Below are positions 8,953 to 21,000 of a stretch of 64,000 bases of DNA, one piece after another. Positions within the stretch are counted from its first letter, which is position 1. Every line of letters begins with the position of its first letter. A program made the position numbers and the translations under genes. This stretch comes from Spirochaetales bacterium (GTDB taxonomy: Bacteria > Spirochaetota > Spirochaetia > SZUA-6 > DRHE01): assembly GCA_030615505.1 (NCBI GenBank), contig JAUWZD010000006.1, positions 1 to 64,000 on the forward strand, given 5' to 3'. Under the pieces are notes generated by a model, which made no database searches, was not told where the DNA came from, and worked only from the letters and a program-made list of their open reading frames with translations.

Positions 8953-9999
8953 TTACCTGCTTGCTGTAACCGATTTCTTTATCAGCGGGCTTCTTATATT
9001 CAAAAACTGTATTGGATCGATTACCTGTGTCCCTATCCCTACCTCGTAATGAAGATGCGGACCTGTTGACAGCCCGGAATTGCCCATATAGCCGATGGTC
9101 TCGCCCCTGCGCACCTCCTGTCCCTTTTTAACAATTGGCTTTTGCAAATGGCCGTATTTCGTGTGAAATCCGTAATTATGCCGAATGACAATATAATGGC
9201 CCAGGCCCATAGAATCAAAATCCACTTTCTGAACCTTACCTTTTGCTGTAGCCACAATTGGCACACCAATTCCCCAGGCAATGTCAATTCCCTTGTGAAT
9301 ATACCAACCTCCGGTGAAGGGGTGTTTAGCCGGGCCGAAATTATTTGTAATATTTCCACGAACTCCCCTTAATGGCCAGAGCGTAGGGATATTCATTAAA
9401 AGCTCCTTCTGTGCCAGCAGAAAATTATGTATTTCGGCAAGAGGTTCAATAGTATTGCTCAAGTAAGCGCGGAGGCTTCTCAAATCACTGAGATCTCTCA
9501 AACTGCCCTCCTCCAGATCGTCGACACTGACGAAATTAGAAAGGTTACCGCCTACTCCCTGCTGCAGGAAGCTTTTAGCCCCCTCTGTGCCTACCACATT
9601 AAGAACGTCTTCCATCTGTAATTTGAAATCCTTTACTATCTTCCTCAACTCAACGATTTCGTCCTTAAAACTCTCTAAGGAAGCCTCACTGGCATCAAAA
9701 TTTCGAGACAGCCTGACTATTCTTTCATTTGTGCTTGTAAAGTGGGTTGATAAACCGATGAATGCAAGGATTAAAACTGAGAGCAGAAATATGAAAAAGA
9801 TTAATGTGAATACGGAAATCTGAAAATTAAATATTCTCTTCTCAGAATGAGGAATAAACATCACGGTAAAACGCTGCTTCCCCTTCTGATACCCGCTCTT
9901 AAAAAGGGCTATGATCGCATGCCAGATAATTCTGATTCTCTTCTCTAATGCATCGACGAACTCATTTTCAAATTTTTTATACTGATTAACCGGTGACAA
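8953..9999 (-). CDS. M23 family metallopeptidase with N-terminal TM and coiled coil
   Basis: GGWYIHKGIDIAW, HNYGFHTKYGHL, GPHLHYEVG. Confidence 0.93.
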   Translation of the reverse strand: MSPVNQYKKFENEFVDALEKRIRIIWHAIIALFKSGYQKGKQRFTVMFIPHSEKRIFNFQISVFTLIFFIFLLSVLILAFIGLSTHFTSTNERIVRLSRNFDASEASLESFKDEIVELRKIVKDFKLQMEDVLNVVGTEGAKSFLQQGVGGNLSNFVSVDDLEEGSLRDLSDLRSLRAYLSNTIEPLAEIHNFLLAQKELLMNIPTLWPLRGVRGNITNNFGPAKHPFTGGWYIHKGIDIAWGIGVPIVATAKGKVQKVDFDSMGLGHYIVIRHNYGFHTKYGHLQKPIVKKGQEVRRGETIGYMGNSGLSTGPHLHYEVGIGTQVIDPIQFLNIRSPLIKKSVTASR

Positions 10000-10053
10000 C
10001 TCGATCTCCTATCTACGTAATCTCATTTATCAGGGCTAGATAAATTTTTATTT

Positions 10054-10082
10054 ACAGTACCATGCTGATTGAAGTTTGTCAA
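10054..10082 (-). promoter_or_regulatory. Promoter upstream of the M23 peptidase-bactofilin cluster
   Basis: Minus TTGACA (10077-10082), 17 nt, TACTGT (10054-10059). Confidence 0.55.
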
Positions 10083-10089
10083 ATAAATA

Positions 10090-10118
10090 TTGACTCACCA
10101 GAGTGTCCATGCTATGCT
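10090..10118 (+). promoter_or_regulatory. Promoter of the tatD-dus pair
   Basis: TTGACT (10090-10095), 17 nt, TATGCT (10113-10118). Confidence 0.65.
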
Positions 10119-10172
10119 ACCGAAAGCACACTTAACAATTTGCTATCCTAATTCAAAGAAAAGTGGAGAGAT

Positions 10173-10946
10173 ATGAAATACTTCGATACCCATGCCCATA
10201 TAGGCTTAATTACTGAAGATCCAATCGAACAACTCATTGTTGTTCAAGAAGCAAAACAGGAAAATGTTATTGGAATCATAAGCATCACCAATAATCTCCG
10301 CGATTTCTATCAGATCTATCAGAATTTTAAAACGGAAACTCATGTATATCATAGTATCGGTATATCACCCTCTGAAGTTTCGCATCCGGGCGATGATTGG
10401 GAAGCAAAAATAATTGAAGGCACACATCGTGACCGCGTAGTGGCAATCGGAGAAATCGGTTTAGATTATTATCATAAATTCGGTGATCGAGACTCTCAGG
10501 TAGAGCTCTTTATAAAACAACTGGATTTAGCCGACAAGCTTAGTTTTCCAGTGATTATTCACAATCGTGAAGCAGGTGTGGATGTTCTAGAAATTTTAAA
10601 AGAACGTCTTCCAACCAGAGGAGGAATTTTACACTGCTACTCTGAAAATTATGAATATGCCCAAAAAGCCTTAGATTTGAACCTCTATATCTCATTTGCA
10701 GGTAATGTCACCTATCGTAACGCCAAAAATTTGCATGAAACAGCTAAACAGATTCCACTTGAGCGAATGCTCATTGAATCAGAATCTCCCTTCATGGTTC
10801 CCGCTGAATACAGGGGAAAAAGAAACAAGCCTTCCTATCTTGTAGAAACTGCCAAATTTATTGCCAATCTGCGAGATATACAGATAGAAGAGCTGGCAGA
10901 GAACCTCTATACAAATGCCCTGAAAATCTTTGGGCTTGATGCCTGA
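10173..10946 (+). CDS. tatD: TatD family metal-dependent hydrolase
   Basis: FDTHAHI, AIGEIGLDYYHK, PVIIHNREA, GGILHCYSEN. Confidence 0.93.
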   Translation: MKYFDTHAHIGLITEDPIEQLIVVQEAKQENVIGIISITNNLRDFYQIYQNFKTETHVYHSIGISPSEVSHPGDDWEAKIIEGTHRDRVVAIGEIGLDYYHKFGDRDSQVELFIKQLDLADKLSFPVIIHNREAGVDVLEILKERLPTRGGILHCYSENYEYAQKALDLNLYISFAGNVTYRNAKNLHETAKQIPLERMLIESESPFMVPAEYRGKRNKPSYLVETAKFIANLRDIQIEELAENLYTNALKIFGLDA

Positions 10947-11934
10947 CCCGGTTTCATTTATAAAAAAAATTTACCTCCCGGGGCTCATTATTCCGGGGAA
11001 CATACTCTTAGCCCCGATCGCAGGATATACGGATGCAGCTTTTCGCTTCATTTGTACCGAGTTTGGGGCCTTCCTCTGTTTTACAGAAATGGTTTCAGCC
11101 GAAGCTCTTTCAAGGAGTAATCTTAAGACCTTAAAGCTCCTAAAGAGGTCGAACAGCGAGGTTCTGCTTGGAGTACAGATATTTGCCTCCAATCCTGACT
11201 CAGCAGCACGGGCCGTACAGGCTGTATTACCATTCAGCCCCAGTCTCCTCGATTTAAACTGCGGATGCTCGGTTCATAAAATATTAAAAGCCGGCTGCGG
11301 TGCCGCTCTGCTTATGGAACCCTGTAGGATAAGGGATATTGTAAGGGCAATGCGATCTGAATCATCCGTTCCAGTCTCTGTGAAGCTGCGTTCAGGGTGG
11401 GATTTACAGAGCATCAATTACCTAAAAACAGCGGAAATGGCTTTGAAGGGAGGGGCTTCCCTTATAAATATTCATCCCAGAACCAAAGCCCAGGGCTTTA
11501 CAGGCAAGGCAAGCTTAAATCATATTAAAACCTTAAAAGAAAATATAGATCTGCCGATCATCGGCTCAGGCGATCTATTTTCGGCCGAAGATGCCCTGAA
11601 TATGGTGAAAGAAACGGGGTGTGATGGAGTTATGCTGGCCAGAGGAGCTATCGGCAACCCATTCATTTTCTCTGAGGCTATTGCTCTTTTTTCAGGTAAC
11701 CATACTTACCTGGTTCCGACCTCTGAGGAAAAACTTAAGACAGCTTTAAGACATTTATCTTTCGCTATTAAATTTAAAGGAGAATATCAAGCCTGCAGGG
11801 AATTGAGGAAGCATTTCTGTGCCTATACAAAGGGAATGCCCGGGGCTGCTGTAATTCGAAAGCGGGTCAGCCATGCAGTAAAGCAGAAAGATTATGAGGA
11901 ACTGGCGGCCGATCTACTAAATTCAAGTCGATAA
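10930..11934 (+). CDS. tRNA-dihydrouridine synthase
   Basis: LAPIAGYTDAAFR, LDLNCGCSVHKILKAGCGAALL, VSVKLRSGWD, IGSGDLFSAEDA, MLARGAIGNPFIF. Confidence 0.93.
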   Translation: MGLMPDPVSFIKKIYLPGLIIPGNILLAPIAGYTDAAFRFICTEFGAFLCFTEMVSAEALSRSNLKTLKLLKRSNSEVLLGVQIFASNPDSAARAVQAVLPFSPSLLDLNCGCSVHKILKAGCGAALLMEPCRIRDIVRAMRSESSVPVSVKLRSGWDLQSINYLKTAEMALKGGASLINIHPRTKAQGFTGKASLNHIKTLKENIDLPIIGSGDLFSAEDALNMVKETGCDGVMLARGAIGNPFIFSEAIALFSGNHTYLVPTSEEKLKTALRHLSFAIKFKGEYQACRELRKHFCAYTKGMPGAAVIRKRVSHAVKQKDYEELAADLLNSSR

Positions 11935-12170
11935 AGCTCTGTAAAGCAAGCGCTGCGACTCTCAGCCGACTTGTAAAACCACTTCTAGTTAAATACACTA
12001 CTGATTTGAGCGTTTAATGGCAATTATTAAAAAAACGACACAGATTGAATAAGCTTATTGAAAATATAGATAACAGGGCTAAGCCATTAGAAGAAGAGGG
12101 AGCAAATCTATTCTACCTAATCCACAAAATAATCTTCCCGGCGGATAGCTGAAAGAAAAAATAAAAAGCC

Positions 12171-12917
12171 TCAATATCGATACTGAAATCCCTGCTGTCT
12201 TCTTACTTCAAACATTAAGATTCCTGCAGCCACCGAAACATTAAACGAATCCACGTGGCCGGAAGAGGGTATTTTTACCAGTGAATCGCAGTGCTCGGCT
12301 ACCAGCCTTCTTATCCCTTTCCCCTCACTGCCCATAATTAGAGCAATCTTCCCCTTTAGATTTACAGAATCAAGTGGATTCCCGTCAATATGAGCCCCAT
12401 AAACCCAGAAACCCTCGTCTTTGCAGAGCTTAACAGTACTTACCAAATTGGTAACTGTTACTATGGGAACATAGGCGCTGGCGCCGGCTGAAGTTCTTAA
12501 AACAGTCTCTGTATCCCTGCCTCTCTCCTGGGCAGAACGCCTTGAGGGAATAATCACTAAATCAATTTGGAACTGATCTGCTGAACGTAAAATTGATCCA
12601 AGGTTTTGAGGATCGGTTATTCCATCAAGGAGCAGTATTAAGGCTTTTTCCGGGTCGACCCGTCTCAATTGAGCACAGAGGCTTAAATTTTTCTGGTTGA
12701 AAGTCAGATCAAGCTTTAGAGCAGCTCCCCGATGCCTGTCACTTCCGCAGATCCGGTTAAGCTCTTTATCTTGAACATAGACAACCTTGATCCTTTCACT
12801 CTCAGCCAATGACTTAAGCCTATCTGTTCGAAGATTTTTTTTAGAAAGGTATAGAATGCCCTTTGCATTTCCCCTTTTTAGCGATTCCTCTACGGCATGT
12901 ATTCCGAAGATAAACAT
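12171..12917 (-). CDS. rlmB: 23S rRNA (guanosine-2'-O-)-methyltransferase, SpoU family
   Basis: LDGITDPQNLGSILRSADQF, IMGSEGKGIRRL, IPSSGHVDSFNVSVAAGI. Confidence 0.92.
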   Translation of the reverse strand: MFIFGIHAVEESLKRGNAKGILYLSKKNLRTDRLKSLAESERIKVVYVQDKELNRICGSDRHRGAALKLDLTFNQKNLSLCAQLRRVDPEKALILLLDGITDPQNLGSILRSADQFQIDLVIIPSRRSAQERGRDTETVLRTSAGASAYVPIVTVTNLVSTVKLCKDEGFWVYGAHIDGNPLDSVNLKGKIALIMGSEGKGIRRLVAEHCDSLVKIPSSGHVDSFNVSVAAGILMFEVRRQQGFQYRY

Positions 12918-13340
12918 TTATTGAATACGGTAGTTTTTTCTTACATCGACAACGCCATCAAAATTCATGTCCGCCTCATAGGACTGTATATATATACCTT
13001 TATACAGGTGAACCCATATATCTATCCGGCTGTCATAATTAGAATCAATTTCCTGCCTGATCAGCCTGCCTTCTTCGAAGAAATAGTAATCATCCATACT
13101 GCCGTCATAGTTGAAGTCAAAAGTCTCAAGAGTTTTTTGGCATTGCTGATTATACTCTACAACATAATCTATTTTTCCGTCAAAATTACGATCCAGACTA
13201 ATCTTAGAGATATTTCCGCCTATCATTTCATACCATTGATCGGGTTTACCATCATCATTTTCGTCCGTGGTGAAGACAGGTGAAGCGGCAGCGAACCGGC
13301 TTAATATAAACAGTATTACTAAAGGAATATAGATTTTCAC
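12918..13340 (-). CDS. Secreted protein with five DxNxDGxxD EF-hand-like repeats
   Basis: Signal-like N-terminus; DENDDGKPD, DRNFDGKID, DFNYDGSMD, DSNYDSRID, DMNFDGVVD. Confidence 0.75.
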   Translation of the reverse strand: MKIYIPLVILFILSRFAAASPVFTTDENDDGKPDQWYEMIGGNISKISLDRNFDGKIDYVVEYNQQCQKTLETFDFNYDGSMDDYYFFEEGRLIRQEIDSNYDSRIDIWVHLYKGIYIQSYEADMNFDGVVDVRKNYRIQ

Positions 13341-13491
13341 AGTTTCAAACTTCGACAGGTAGGGTTATAAAATTTAACAAGGATAAAAAAAATGCAGATC
13401 CCGGATAAACGCCCGGCATGAATAGTTTTAAGGGGAAAATAGAAATATCGAGCCGGCCTGCTTACCGGTATTTAAGTACCGGGATATCTCT

Positions 13492-14613
13492 CTATACCTG
13501 ATACTCTCTAATCTCTTCTCTGCCCTCTAATGCCTCTATAACAGACATGGCCATAGATTCCAATTCATTTTCCCCTGGAAATATCATTACCGGGGCGAGA
13601 AAAGCCACTCTTTCCCTTATTTCCTCAACGACCCGCCTGTTATGAGCCAGGCCGCCGGTGAGTACCACTGCATCCACCTGTCCGGATACTACCGGGGACA
13701 GAGAACATATCTCCTTGGATATCTGATAGCTTAAGGCCTGCATGACCTCAAGGCTTTTCCTGCCGTCTAAATCCACTGATGTATCCTGTCCATTGAGATA
13801 GGCCTGAATAACAGTGTCAATCTGTTCGGCATCCTTACTGCCCAGATATGCTGCTACCCCTCCCCTGCCTGTCAGCATTCTCTGGAGGGCCACAGGATCA
13901 TGGCTATGAGAGAGAACATAACGCATCCAATCTCCGGCCGGCAGGCTGCCTGCCCGTTCAATTGAAAAAGGACCATCCCCATCCAGACCGTTGTTCACAT
14001 CTACAACCTGTCCTCGTACATGAATACCGATCGTCGTCCCCCCTCCCATATGGGCTACGATGAGATTACACTCGTTGTATTTCTTTCCCAACTGCTCTGC
14101 AGCTTTCCTGGCTGTGGCCTTATGATTGAGTGCATGGAATATTGACTTTCGTGAAATTTCGGGAATTCCAGAATAACGCGCCAGGGGACATAACTCATCT
14201 ACAACAATCGGATCAACGATAAAGGCTCTTGCACCGATCATTTGTGCAATCAGGTCCGCAATCAGTGCTCCCAGGTTGGAGGCATGACTTCCATAGCGAG
14301 CGGTGCGGAGATCCTCTTTCATCACTTCATTGACAGCATATACTCCGCCATGGAGTGGTTTTAAGAGGCCTCCTCTGCCAACCACAGCATCCAGTTGGTC
14401 TAAAGAGAAGGCCTCCGCACCTTTCAGGGCATTCAAAACAGCATCTTTACGATATTCAAGCTGATCAATGATGGATGAAAAGTGAGCAAGCTCTTCGACG
14501 TCATGAGAGATTGATTTCCTGAAGATCTGCCCTTCTTTTGAATACAGGGCTGTTTTTGTGGAAGTGGACCCGGGATTTATCGCCAGTATATTCAAAGCGT
14601 GCTCCTTACCCAT
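13492..14613 (-). CDS. buk: Butyrate kinase
   Basis: ILAINPGSTSTKTALY, GRGGLLKPLHGGVYAVN, HMGGGTTIGIHVRGQVVDVNNGLDGDGPFSIERAGSLP. Confidence 0.95.
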   Translation of the reverse strand: MGKEHALNILAINPGSTSTKTALYSKEGQIFRKSISHDVEELAHFSSIIDQLEYRKDAVLNALKGAEAFSLDQLDAVVGRGGLLKPLHGGVYAVNEVMKEDLRTARYGSHASNLGALIADLIAQMIGARAFIVDPIVVDELCPLARYSGIPEISRKSIFHALNHKATARKAAEQLGKKYNECNLIVAHMGGGTTIGIHVRGQVVDVNNGLDGDGPFSIERAGSLPAGDWMRYVLSHSHDPVALQRMLTGRGGVAAYLGSKDAEQIDTVIQAYLNGQDTSVDLDGRKSLEVMQALSYQISKEICSLSPVVSGQVDAVVLTGGLAHNRRVVEEIRERVAFLAPVMIFPGENELESMAMSVIEALEGREEIREYQV

Positions 14614-14628
14614 AATATACAGTTTAAT

Positions 14629-16008
14629 TCACCCGATCGCCGAAGGGAAAATCATTCTGAAGCAGCTTCCCCTATCCACCGGCACATACTCCAGACTGCC
14701 GTTATTTCGAGATATCAGCATCCTGGCAAGATAGAGCCCAAGACCCGTGCTGCTCTTCGCAGAGACAGAAAAATCGAAAATCGTTCTCCCCAAATCCTGC
14801 GGAACACCGCGGCCGTTATCAACAACATCCAGAACGATCTTATAATCCACCGACCAACCCTTGACCCAAATGATCTTTTCCTCTTTTATGACGTCTTCGT
14901 CAGAATCTGTTTCTTTCTTCAGGCTGTCCACTAAATTGCTAATCAGATTTAAAAGGACCTGCTCCAGCTCTCCTTTTCTACCCATAATGCAGAGCTCTTC
15001 CTTCAATTCATCAATTATACAAATACCCTCCCTCCGGTAGGTTTTTTTAACCATATCCAGAAGGAATTTCAGATCCGCTTTAAGATGAATTATTTCTTCA
15101 GCCTCTCTCCCTTTATCAATCAATTGATCTAAAAACTCGATAATGGCCTTCTCACCGAGTTCGGCATGTTCCAATACCAATTCCATGCTCCGATCTTTGG
15201 CCTCGATTTCTCTTCTTTTCAGCCCGTAACCTGCGCATGTGCGAATATGGGAAAGGACATTTTTAAACTCGTGAGCTGCCCCGGCTGACAGGATTCCGGC
15301 TGCTATAAGACGATCCTGCAGAAGCAGAGTATTTTCCGTCTGTATAAGTCGGGAATAGGCGCTCTGTAATCTTTTTTCCTGGATTCCCAGGCGTGCATAC
15401 AGCCCCTGCCAGCTTATACCCTTGAGGTATGCTTCCTGAGCCAACATATATCCGGATACAGCCAGGTAAAAAAAAGATGCCCAGATTGTCAATTTCAACT
15501 GTGGCAAACCCATTCCCCGGGAAAGCATGTCATAACCCATAGAGAGGAATAGCAGAGTAACTGCAATTAACATGAAAAAAAACAGCCCGGAACGTGTATT
15601 CCTAAAGAGATGCAAAAGAAGTTTAAAGATGTATATTGAAAACAATTCAAAGCTAAAAAAAATGAGCAGGGCAAAGTGCAGGGTTCCGTAATAACCGAGC
15701 GCCCGGAACAACAAGAAAATGAGATTCGACAGCAGCAGGACGCAATGCCATAACCAGATTCTCTGTTCATGGCAAATCAGCGCCAGATAGCTTCCTATAG
15801 CCCATAGAAGCATAAATGAGGAAATATTTTGAACAGGAATGAAATCTATTGAGAGATTATGTACCCCGATTAAAGCAAGGATGAGCAGAAACCATAAAAG
15901 TTCAGATCTGCTTCCACAGGTAGGAAATCTTAATAATAGAATCGCAGCTTGAAGAGCAATTAGAATGACCAGCACTGATTTCAGGCAATTTATATATACA
16001 TCAGGCAT
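14629..16008 (-). CDS. Membrane sensor histidine kinase
   Basis: Several N-terminal TM helices; AHEFKNVLSHI H-box, NLISNLVDSL N-box, DVVDNGRGVP, GLGLYLAR. Confidence 0.9.
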   Translation of the reverse strand: MPDVYINCLKSVLVILIALQAAILLLRFPTCGSRSELLWFLLILALIGVHNLSIDFIPVQNISSFMLLWAIGSYLALICHEQRIWLWHCVLLLSNLIFLLFRALGYYGTLHFALLIFFSFELFSIYIFKLLLHLFRNTRSGLFFFMLIAVTLLFLSMGYDMLSRGMGLPQLKLTIWASFFYLAVSGYMLAQEAYLKGISWQGLYARLGIQEKRLQSAYSRLIQTENTLLLQDRLIAAGILSAGAAHEFKNVLSHIRTCAGYGLKRREIEAKDRSMELVLEHAELGEKAIIEFLDQLIDKGREAEEIIHLKADLKFLLDMVKKTYRREGICIIDELKEELCIMGRKGELEQVLLNLISNLVDSLKKETDSDEDVIKEEKIIWVKGWSVDYKIVLDVVDNGRGVPQDLGRTIFDFSVSAKSSTGLGLYLARMLISRNNGSLEYVPVDRGSCFRMIFPSAIG

Positions 16009-16032
16009 TCACGATAGAAGAGTATATTATTC

Positions 16033-19151
<3,119 letters not shown>

Positions 19152-19154
19152 TCT

Positions 19155-19811
19155 TTACTCCTTTTTTTCTTCAGTATCGATATCTACCGGCTCTTCGGTA
19201 ATAGTCGGTTTTGAGACCTTAACTTTTGCAGGTCTCAAAACCCTATCGTGAAGGACATAGCCCTTTTGATAATCTTCTAATACCACAGATTTGTCATGCT
19301 CATCTGTTTCTTCTATGGCAATAGCCTGGTGCTTTTCAGGATCGAATTCTTCGCCGGTTGATGCAAATCGCTTCAATCCCCAATTCTTTTCCAGCATGCT
19401 CACTAACTGCTTCTCAATCATTGCCACACCGGTGTGAAATGAATTAAAATCCTTCGATTCACCGGCAGATTGAATGGCTCGCTCGAAATCATCGATAATA
19501 GTTATCATTTCGGCAAGCAGGGCTGAATTTGCGTATTTAATGCCTTCTTCCTTTTCCCTGAACATCCTTTTGCGGAAATTCTCAAAATCCGCCGATTTGC
19601 GCAGCAATTGATCCTTAAGATCACTGTTTTCTTCTTCAAGGATCTCCATACACTCCTTAAGCTCGTTCTGTTCTTCACTTGACCGGCTCAACCCGGTTTC
19701 ATGCTGTTTTTCAGCGTTTTTAGGAATTTCCTTTTTTGCTCTCTTCTTCCCTTCTGCTCTCTTTTCATCCCTAACCTTTGTTACTTCTTCAGAGCTATTC
19801 TCTTTTGACAT
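19155..19811 (-). CDS. grpE: Nucleotide exchange factor GrpE
   Basis: ADFENFRKRMFREKEEGIKYAN, GYVLHDRVLRPAKVKVSK. Confidence 0.96.
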   Translation of the reverse strand: MSKENSSEEVTKVRDEKRAEGKKRAKKEIPKNAEKQHETGLSRSSEEQNELKECMEILEEENSDLKDQLLRKSADFENFRKRMFREKEEGIKYANSALLAEMITIIDDFERAIQSAGESKDFNSFHTGVAMIEKQLVSMLEKNWGLKRFASTGEEFDPEKHQAIAIEETDEHDKSVVLEDYQKGYVLHDRVLRPAKVKVSKPTITEEPVDIDTEEKKE

Positions 19812-19870
19812 ATTATTCTTTGAATCTCCTCATTTTCTTTCTGCTTGGATATTGTTATTCTTTTTGGTTA

Positions 19871-19899
19871 AGATAATAAGGTGCTTTATGAGCAGTCAA
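19871..19899 (-). promoter_or_regulatory. Promoter of grpE-dnaK-dnaJ
   Basis: Minus TTGACT (19894-19899), 17 nt, TTATCT (19871-19876); no CIRCE element seen nearby. Confidence 0.55.
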
Positions 19900-19905
19900 G
19901 CATTT

Positions 19906-20931
19906 TTAAAATAAACTTGAAACAGATAGCGGTTCGCCCAGCCCATGAGAATAGAAGCGCATTATTGTATGAATTAAATATATCATATACATTCCTATGA
20001 GCACTATACCCTTCCAGCGCTTAAGTCTGTATTTCAAACACGCAAGTAGCAGCATCACCCCTACCATGACAAGCATCCAGGGAAAAGCGAACAGTATTAC
20101 ACTGCGCTCAACCCTTATGGGATTAGCTAAAGCTGCTGCTCCGATAATCCAGAGCACATTAAGTATATCAGCGCCTAAAATATCACCTAAGGCAAGATCG
20201 CCGTGGCCCCTGCGTGCGGCTACAATACATGTAGCAATCTCAGGCAGGGATGTACCTATGGCCACAACGGTAAGGCCGATAACTGCCTTGGAAGCCCCGA
20301 AATAGCCGGCGAAAAAAAGGGCAGAATTAATCAAGAACTCACTGGCCAGTATTACGCCGGCAACGCCTGCAAAAAAGAGTAAAAACTGAGCAGGGATGCC
20401 TCCGGATTTCACATGCGATTCTAATTCGGGATCATAGTTCTCTTTGGATTTTCTTTTGCGGTTTTCGGTTAAGAATACTAAAACGAGATATCCCACAAGA
20501 ATTAGTATAAGGATCAACCCCTCCCATCGGCTAATTATTCCATTCAGACTTAAAGAAAAGGCAATAATATCAATAGTGATCAAAAAAAGCCCGAATACTC
20601 TTATTGACTTCTTCTCCACCCGAATAGCGGCAGGCGCTACCAGAATACCCAGCCCTAATGCCAGGCCGTCATCCACAATAACTGATCCTACAGCATTACC
20701 TAAAGCTATTTCCGGGTACCCCCGAAGCGCAGAGAGCAAGGACACGGTAAATTCAGGAGCTGTAGTAGCGAAACCGACTAAGATAATACCGATTACCAGC
20801 TTCGGGATCTTAAGCTGATAGGCGATACTCACAGCCCCGTTTACGAGTAAATTTGCACTTTTGTACAGTATAAAAAAACAGAGCCCTAAAACGAGAGATT
20901 GAGCAAAGATAGTATCCGGTACAATATTCAT
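19906..20931 (-). CDS. Calcium/sodium antiporter (CaCA family, YrbG-like)
   Basis: Two inverted alpha repeats: GFATTAPEFTVSLLSALRGYPEIALGNAVGS and AIGTSLPEIATCIVAARRGHGDLALGDILGAD. Confidence 0.93.
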   Translation of the reverse strand: MNIVPDTIFAQSLVLGLCFFILYKSANLLVNGAVSIAYQLKIPKLVIGIILVGFATTAPEFTVSLLSALRGYPEIALGNAVGSVIVDDGLALGLGILVAPAAIRVEKKSIRVFGLFLITIDIIAFSLSLNGIISRWEGLILILILVGYLVLVFLTENRKRKSKENYDPELESHVKSGGIPAQFLLFFAGVAGVILASEFLINSALFFAGYFGASKAVIGLTVVAIGTSLPEIATCIVAARRGHGDLALGDILGADILNVLWIIGAAALANPIRVERSVILFAFPWMLVMVGVMLLLACLKYRLKRWKGIVLIGMYMIYLIHTIMRFYSHGLGEPLSVSSLF

Positions 20932-21000
20932 TTATAAAGCCTATGCTGTATCTTTACAAAATAAGGGCAAACTTTATAGATTTGGAAAATTTAATACGGC

